A stretch of DNA of 21,702 nucleotides from a virus. This document shows positions 16,560-21,702 of this stretch, one piece after another. The notes below the pieces were generated by a model. It searched no databases and was not told where the DNA came from. It saw only the letters and a program-made list of their open reading frames with translations. The position numbers and the translations under genes are program-made. Where the stretch lies: IMG/VR virus record IMGVR_UViG_3300010885_015292, positions 1 to 21,702 of that record. The stretch is one strand, 5' to 3'. Position 1 is the first letter of the stretch. Each line of letters begins with the position of its first letter.

Positions 16560-17746
16560 TGTCTGTATTATATTTGGATGACAATACTGCATGTAATAGA
16601 GGAGGTCTTGCTTATGTCAAAGAAAAGCACGACTTATATGTTTGGAATTATGCATCTTGGCCTACCTCCGAACCCATATTTGGAACCGTTCAAATTCCCA
16701 GTTTACATGGAGGATTATTTCCAAATGGATATAATCTAAACAGTTATGCCAACGACACTGCCCCCTTTATTCCAGATTTTAGTGGTAAGAGTATAAGAAT
16801 AAAACGATATGGTGTTCCTCAAGGGAATCTTAATTATATTAATTTTGATTTAACTTATTGTGTGCCCTCAGATTTAAACACAATATCTCCAGATTTATTA
16901 TCAAAAATTACAAATATAGCATATTGGAATAATGGTCAGCCTACTGGTGTACTAATATCCCCAAGACATGTTATTATTTGTGGTCATTTCTTGGGATCAG
17001 GACCAGCAACATATGAATTTTTATTCTTATTAAAGAATGGAACAACGATATCGTGTCCTTCTCAGAAGGTGCTACGAGCGGATGGATCTCCTTTGGTAAC
17101 TGGAGACATGCATGTCTATAGACTAGATCAATCTTTACAAGACTATGTTACTTCAAATTTAATAGCAGTATATAATGATTATTTTGATCCAAACGATATT
17201 GCAGTAGAAACATATTTTAATGCTAATCATAATACTGCTTTTAGTCGTGCAATATCTTGGAGAATATGTGGAGCAGAAAAAATTGTTAGAGGAACTCTTA
17301 ATTTACAGGTAACATCAAATCCACAATACAATTATTATTATATAAACTTTAGAAATAATACAGCAGAACTATATTCTACAAATATTTTTACAAATCAACC
17401 TTATGATGCGTCAGTATTTGTGGGCGACAGTGGTAGTCCATTATTTGTTTATAATAAAACTACAAATAAAACAATATTAATGGGATTGCAATTCGGCGGC
17501 GAATTGACTCATGTAATATCTGCTAATGGTAGTTTAAATTTATTCTCTTTACAAAGTGAATTAGCTACATATGGGTATTCTATGAACAAACTAACACCAT
17601 CTAATGTAGATTTAGTAAGTGTATCTGATTATATTACCGTAGTTCCGAGTACAATAAATCCGATTAACGATATTAATACCTTTAAAAATATCAATACATC
17701 GCCACTATATAAATATCCTTATAGTAGCAGAATTTATAGCAAATGA
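16559..17746 (+). CDS. Chymotrypsin-fold (trypsin-like) serine protease in the tail module
   Basis: A 395-aa protein with a full catalytic triad in the S1 layout. GVLISPRHVIICGHF (residues 130-144) equals the trypsin 'G-x-L-I-S...V-x-T-A-A-H-C' element with His143; GDMHVYRLD (182-190) equals 'D-I-A-L-L-R-L' with Asp183; FVGDSGSPLF (287-296) is the GDSG element with Ser291 as nucleophile. Spacings of 40 and 108 residues fit the fold. Residues 1-120 are an unrecognised N-terminal domain, perhaps for virion attachment, and about 60 residues follow the protease core. There is no signal peptide. Genes on both sides encode paralogous connector-like proteins, with one-base (TAATG) and four-base (ATGA) overlaps. 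Role is inferred: digestion of host surface protein or processing of a tail protein. Related protease-like sequences with 'SPRH' occur in environmental bacteria. Confidence 0.8.
   Translation: MSVLYLDDNTACNRGGLAYVKEKHDLYVWNYASWPTSEPIFGTVQIPSLHGGLFPNGYNLNSYANDTAPFIPDFSGKSIRIKRYGVPQGNLNYINFDLTYCVPSDLNTISPDLLSKITNIAYWNNGQPTGVLISPRHVIICGHFLGSGPATYEFLFLLKNGTTISCPSQKVLRADGSPLVTGDMHVYRLDQSLQDYVTSNLIAVYNDYFDPNDIAVETYFNANHNTAFSRAISWRICGAEKIVRGTLNLQVTSNPQYNYYYINFRNNTAELYSTNIFTNQPYDASVFVGDSGSPLFVYNKTTNKTILMGLQFGGELTHVISANGSLNLFSLQSELATYGYSMNKLTPSNVDLVSVSDYITVVPSTINPINDINTFKNINTSPLYKYPYSSRIYSK
17708..17715 (+). promoter_or_regulatory. Candidate T4-type late promoter TATAAATA
   Basis: An exact match to the T4 late -10 element lies 28 nt before the ATG at 17743, within the end of the protease gene. 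The same octamer occurs inside other genes here because Ile-Asn codons produce it, so chance is a real alternative. Confidence 0.3.
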
Positions 17747-18408
17747 TTAACAATTATTCTCATATTGGTTTTTTACCAAGCAATTCTTTACAATCATCCG
17801 AATTGAATGAAATTCAGGAAAGATTTTATTTAGACCAAACATTACAAAATACTTTTTTATTTAACTGGTTAATTCTAACAGAAAATAATTCTATTATAAC
17901 TGGTCTAGATTCTAGTCCATATTTAGGACCATATGTTACTAATGCTATACCAATAAATCCAAATCTAATAGAAGCATATAAAACTGCTGACAATATTATA
18001 GTGAATTTAAATATTGGTTGGTATAAAATAAATAATTCAATAACAAATAATATAAGTATTTGGTGTTATTTGGATGAAATGAAAACAATATCACTTCCAA
18101 TATCTTCCTCTGCTGGTCTATATACTATTACATTGGATGTTTCATTTACAGATATTCCATGTTCACCCGAAGAATCTGAAGAAGGATATACATTCAATAG
18201 TAATGTTGGTGGTTACATTGAACCATGGATTTTTGGTTCCAATAGATTTAAATTAGTAATAAATGATTTACAAGTAAAATATCCCACAGATCAAACACTA
18301 GATGATTTAACGATTATTAAAATAAGAACTGGTATAGATGGTATTGCATTTGGTAGATTTTTAATACAATTTAATAATAATTACAAAATCAATGATATAA
18401 ATATCTGA
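17743..18408 (+). CDS. Connector-like baseplate periphery protein, paralogue 2
   Basis: A 221-aa protein whose N-terminus F-L-P-S-N-S-L-Q-S-S-E-L-N-E-I-Q-E-R-F-Y (residues 10-29) repeats the motif of the 264-aa protein at 15765-16559. The two remain alignable to the end: a Leu/Trp helix (about 30-45), P-Y-L-G-P-Y-V-T-N-A-I-P-I-N-P versus the W-E-G-V-I-P-L-D-P element, C-S-P-E-E...G-Y-T-F-N versus C-S-S-T-E...G-Y-I-F-N, and G-R-F-L-I-Q-F-N-N-N-Y at the C-terminus. Its N-terminal region is about 30 residues shorter. The ATG overlaps the protease stop (ATGA). Likely a tail periphery protein sharing a fold, and possibly an attachment site, with its paralogue; the pair brackets the protease gene. 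Confidence 0.6.
   Translation: MINNYSHIGFLPSNSLQSSELNEIQERFYLDQTLQNTFLFNWLILTENNSIITGLDSSPYLGPYVTNAIPINPNLIEAYKTADNIIVNLNIGWYKINNSITNNISIWCYLDEMKTISLPISSSAGLYTITLDVSFTDIPCSPEESEEGYTFNSNVGGYIEPWIFGSNRFKLVINDLQVKYPTDQTLDDLTIIKIRTGIDGIAFGRFLIQFNNNYKINDINI
18396..18403 (+). promoter_or_regulatory. Candidate T4-type late promoter TATAAATA before the fibre gene
   Basis: An exact late -10 octamer ends 18 nt before the fibre ATG at 18422. Transcription would begin around 18409, just after the previous stop, leaving a short leader that still contains the strong ribosome site AGAGGA (18411-18416). Placement at a true gene boundary makes this the best promoter candidate in the window, but it is not proven. 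Confidence 0.4.
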
Positions 18409-18421
18409 TAAGAGGAAAATA

Positions 18422-20725
18422 ATGCCAATTACATCAACATCTCAAATTAATACACTTGGAGCGAATACTACTTTTTACGATTGGTATACTAAAGAAAATG
18501 ACGAAATAATTGCCAAATTAAATCTCATTAGCGCATTTTCAGCTACGGGTGGAGATGGTATTTTAGCTACAACCAATAGTTCAGGTCTTGTGACAATAGC
18601 AATCGGTGGAACTGCTGGAAAAATCAACGCAGGATTAACATTTAATGGTGATGTAGTTTTTAATGGTTTTGTTTCTATTCCAAATTTATCATATAAAATA
18701 ACAGGTATTACTACTGGTACATCTGGATATTCATTTGGTTCTGCTATTCGATATGTGAATACCACTAGTGGATATACTCTAGCAAAAGCAGACAATCAAG
18801 AAAAGGCAGAAAGTATAGGGTTAATCTCTAAGATAACCGATACGGGTTCTTATGTAACTATTCTTGGTAGAATTGATGGATCATTTACTAATGTAAATGG
18901 AAATGGTGGAACTACTCTGTCTGCTGGATGTTTTTACTTTTTGAGTCCATCGGTGACTGGTGGTATTTCTATTACCGAGCCAACCAATAGTGGACAAGTT
19001 TCTAAACCACTCATGCTTGCTCTAGGACAGACTGCGGGTATAGTCCTACAATATCGCGGTAATTATATAAACAGTGCTGCGAGCGGTTCTGGTAGCACAG
19101 GTGGTAATAGAATATTCATAACTTTAGATTCATCATTAGCTGGTCTAAGTGCTCAATTTGGAGTAGGTAATGTAGTTTCATTTAATCCAGCACTAGATGA
19201 AACCGATACTACTACAATTAATTATTTTGCAGACAATGGTAATAGAAATTTATTCAATGGCTGGTTCTTAAGTAGAGCAACTAATAATTTCGATCTTCCA
19301 TTTAGTGGAAGAGAAGAAGATTTTGTCGTTGGAATAATAACAACAGTTACAGATTTAGGTTCTGTATATGGATATGAGATTGCTGTTTCGGGAAATGTTC
19401 AATATAATTTAGGTACGCCTGGTGTATATTATTTAAATACCGATTATGATGTAGACACTCCATCAAGCAGTCAATTGGTTATTTCCAGTTCTCTAAACTA
19501 TAATGGTAAAATATTTGCAATACAGTATGATATTTCTAATCTCATTGTGATAAATAATCCAAGAAAAGGAATATTTGGCCAGAGCGCACTTGCAGCATCA
19601 TTTACTTCTGGTAGTTCTGCTGGTTCTTATATCAATACAGAAAATTTATTCCTAAATGGTGATTTTTCAATATGGCAAAGATCTTGGACAGGAAAGAATG
19701 CTGGATATACTGGTACAGGTGATTTATTATTTGCCGATATGTGGCGTCGTCATGATGGTATATCAGGAAGCAACGCAACAAAGAATTATAATATTCAAAG
19801 ACAAACTTTTTCAAATATTCAATCAGATGTAGAAGGTAATCCCAAATATTATATTGATGTTAAGGCACTTGGATTATCTGGAGCAACTGGTGATACCATG
19901 AATATTGGTCATGTTGTTCGAAATTCAAAATCATACAATGGACAATATGTTACTCTTAGTTTTTATGCTAAATGTACATATTCAGATTATACTATAAGTC
20001 CATACTATGCAAGATATAATGGTGTGACTGAAATTGATTATCACGATTTAAGTTCTCCAGTAACATTATCCACAAGTTGGCAACGATTCGATGTTCCATT
20101 TTATGTGGAAACATTGCCAAATCCTGGTGTTGATTTAGCAGATGATTACCTAGAAATTGGTTTTGATTTTTATTCATTGATAAAATTGGCAAACACAAAC
20201 GCCATTCCACTTGGTCAGAATCTAACAGTAAGTATTGCATCAGTATGCCTATATGGAAATCAAGCATATACCTTTCCACACATTCATAAAGATGTAAACG
20301 AAAGATTAAAACACTGCCATCATTTATACTATAGCACATATCCATTAGATGAAAATGTTCTAGATGAAAGTATGATCAATAAGAATGAAGCATCTTTGAG
20401 TTGTAAAAATCATGTATTGCTACCAATAAATAATTGTAACTATGTTCAATGGCCAAATGAAATGCGAGGAGAACCATCTATCTCAATATTTTCACCAAAA
20501 ACTGGATATACAGGTGATGCATATAATCAAACAGCACTTAGAGATTTGAGAAATTGTTCTGGTACTTTGGGATATAATTCTGCAAGAAGAGTTGCAAAAT
20601 TGGATGCTCCGACTATAGATACAATATCTTCAAAAAATGGTATTAGAATATGTGTTTCTGGTGGTGGTGTTCCCTATGATAATATATTTTATCACATAAT
20701 AGCAGATGCAGATTATCCAATATGA
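18422..20725 (+). CDS. Tail fibre protein with carbohydrate-binding-like domain
   Basis: A 767-aa protein. The N-terminus (FYDWYTKENDEIIAKLN, about 19-35) is a short helix of the kind that anchors fibres. Residues about 100-216 form a beta domain (A-I-R-Y-V-N...L-A-K-A-D...G-x-I-x-G-S-F...YFLSP...KP...L-Q-Y-R-G-N-Y); about 235-385 may be a diverged second copy (VVSFNP, VSGNVQYN, VYYLN). At about 408 starts NLFLNGDFSIWQR, the 'N-G-x-F-x-I-W-Q-R' opening of a jelly-roll domain common in phage fibres, with A-D-M-W-R-R and a VTLSFYAK strand. The C-terminal block (LKHCHHLYYS, then the MRGEPSIS strand and a closing H-I-I-A-D-A-D-Y) is the usual partner of that domain. It probably binds a host surface glycan. 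It has a strong ribosome site, and its stop overlaps the next start (ATGA). Confidence 0.85.
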   Translation: MPITSTSQINTLGANTTFYDWYTKENDEIIAKLNLISAFSATGGDGILATTNSSGLVTIAIGGTAGKINAGLTFNGDVVFNGFVSIPNLSYKITGITTGTSGYSFGSAIRYVNTTSGYTLAKADNQEKAESIGLISKITDTGSYVTILGRIDGSFTNVNGNGGTTLSAGCFYFLSPSVTGGISITEPTNSGQVSKPLMLALGQTAGIVLQYRGNYINSAASGSGSTGGNRIFITLDSSLAGLSAQFGVGNVVSFNPALDETDTTTINYFADNGNRNLFNGWFLSRATNNFDLPFSGREEDFVVGIITTVTDLGSVYGYEIAVSGNVQYNLGTPGVYYLNTDYDVDTPSSSQLVISSSLNYNGKIFAIQYDISNLIVINNPRKGIFGQSALAASFTSGSSAGSYINTENLFLNGDFSIWQRSWTGKNAGYTGTGDLLFADMWRRHDGISGSNATKNYNIQRQTFSNIQSDVEGNPKYYIDVKALGLSGATGDTMNIGHVVRNSKSYNGQYVTLSFYAKCTYSDYTISPYYARYNGVTEIDYHDLSSPVTLSTSWQRFDVPFYVETLPNPGVDLADDYLEIGFDFYSLIKLANTNAIPLGQNLTVSIASVCLYGNQAYTFPHIHKDVNERLKHCHHLYYSTYPLDENVLDESMINKNEASLSCKNHVLLPINNCNYVQWPNEMRGEPSISIFSPKTGYTGDAYNQTALRDLRNCSGTLGYNSARRVAKLDAPTIDTISSKNGIRICVSGGGVPYDNIFYHIIADADYPI

Positions 20726-21702
20726 GTACAAATACTTCTTCATTTTCTTCTAGCACCGTCTTTATTGAAGGTAATGATGGGGGTTCCAGATTACTCGTAA
20801 ACCTACCAAGTGGTTCCTGCACGGGTGGTGTTGGTGAGGGAGATGTTATTCATTATGATGCTATAACTTTATTTTATAAAAAATCTATAGCAGATAATCC
20901 TCCAAATTCTGAAGTTTTTGGAATAGTTGAAGCTTTAAATCTAGATGGTTCGGTTGATGTAGTAATTTATGGTTCTATAGCATTACCATCAGAAGCAATA
21001 GAAGATATTCCTTCTGGTTCAACTGGATCTGGTGGTGGTTCTGATATTTATTTTTTAAGCCCAGATACGGCAGGCAAAATAAGAAACACAACACCAAATG
21101 AATTAACACAAATAATAAAACCAATATATCAAGTTGCACCACATGGTCTATATAGTGGAATAGTCATGAATTATATTGGATACAAAGTTCCATCAGATAT
21201 AACCACAACTACACCACAGAATAGATCAACCCCTACTGGTTCAATTGAATATTATCTTCCTTTACCATTCTATAATGAAATTACTACTATTTCTAATAAC
21301 TATAGAAACATAAATCTAAATCCTACTGCAATTCCAAATTTGATTGATAATTCAAATGGTGAATTTTCAGAGTTTGTAACTAAATACGGAGATTATTTTG
21401 GTAAATTTTTCGTAGCAAGTTTTACGCCAGTGGCAGTTAATGATTTTGCTGGTCTTCCTTATCCAACATGGGATCCTGTGGCTGTATATAATACTTTCGG
21501 ATATAGATATAGACCTTGTATTATGTGTATTGTTCCTAGTTCTCTTAATGTACTCTACAGTTCATGTATAGTGGATTTTTTAGAATCCAAAATATTTATT
21601 CCACAATCATATGCATATAACATATCTACGCCTCCAAATCTAACAATAGGTGCTGGTGTTACATATAATATTAGATATAACGACAATCCTGGTCAGGGCG
21701 GC
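20722..21702 (+). CDS. Second tail fibre-like protein, 3' end cut by window edge
   Basis: An ATG overlapping the fibre stop (ATGA) opens a frame that stays open for 327 codons to the right edge. After a low-complexity Ser/Thr start (MSTNTSSFSSSTVFIEGNDG), residues about 50-150 repeat the beta domain of the upstream fibre: D-V-I-H-Y-D-A...I-A-D-N...G-I-V-E-A, a V-V-I-Y-G-S-I strand, a Gly/Ser linker (about 95-110), D-I-Y-F-L-S-P-D-T-A-G-K-I-R and I-K-P-I-Y-Q-V-A. Beyond about 150 I do not recognise the sequence; it is Tyr-, Pro- and Asn-rich. Sharing a domain and coupled translation with the 767-aa fibre suggests a second adsorption fibre or a part that assembles with it. Confidence 0.7.
   Translation, partial: MSTNTSSFSSSTVFIEGNDGGSRLLVNLPSGSCTGGVGEGDVIHYDAITLFYKKSIADNPPNSEVFGIVEALNLDGSVDVVIYGSIALPSEAIEDIPSGSTGSGGGSDIYFLSPDTAGKIRNTTPNELTQIIKPIYQVAPHGLYSGIVMNYIGYKVPSDITTTTPQNRSTPTGSIEYYLPLPFYNEITTISNNYRNINLNPTAIPNLIDNSNGEFSEFVTKYGDYFGKFFVASFTPVAVNDFAGLPYPTWDPVAVYNTFGYRYRPCIMCIVPSSLNVLYSSCIVDFLESKIFIPQSYAYNISTPPNLTIGAGVTYNIRYNDNPGQGG

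Noticed and set aside
13519-20345. Minus-strand open frames inside the gp7-like gene and the fibre gene
   Set aside because: Shadows of well-supported plus-strand genes, isolated in the opposite direction to the operon.

Overview
The window is a strongly AT-rich, gene-dense piece of a contractile-tailed (myovirus-type) bacteriophage genome related to the T4 superfamily. Its gene set and domain signatures look closer to the distant marine 'T4-like' phages (cyanophage- or pelagiphage-type) than to T4 itself. Nearly every base is coding. I see no tRNA, CRISPR, insertion sequence, integrase or rho-independent terminator, and nothing in the sequence identifies the host.

Two divergent late operons meet at a 35-bp junction (3876-3910). 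The leftward (minus-strand) operon reads: gp4-like head-completion nuclease, gp54/gp19-like tail-tube initiator, gp26-like tail assembly chaperone, gp51-like downstream frame, and then a very long Asn/Ser-rich repeat protein that runs off the left edge and sits where a tape measure protein belongs. The gp26-like gene ends in an in-frame T TTT TTC heptamer. The -1 frame from that heptamer runs without a stop into the gp51-like frame, which is the signature of a programmed frameshift of the lambda G/GT type.

The rightward (plus-strand) operon is a near-complete baseplate set: gp48-like tube-baseplate cap, gp53, a giant 1643-aa gp27-like central hub, gp25, gp6 (baseplate J family), a gp7-like/P2 gpI-like wedge protein with a TTG start, and gp8. 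It continues into an adsorption module: two paralogous small connector-like proteins flanking a chymotrypsin-fold serine protease, then a 767-aa fibre with a carbohydrate-binding-like domain, then a second fibre-like gene cut by the right edge. Many junctions overlap by 1-4 bases (TAATG, ATGA, TTGA), which suggests translational coupling.

The parts most worth a second look are: the predicted gp26/gp51 frameshift; the intact His-Asp-Ser triad of a trypsin-like protease inside the tail module; the heptad-modular Asn/Ser repeats in the presumed tape measure; the giant hub with two Cys-rich blocks and extreme Trp/Tyr-rich stretches; and paired CxxC motifs in gp7 and gp8. Product names rest on remembered family signatures read by eye, not on database searches.
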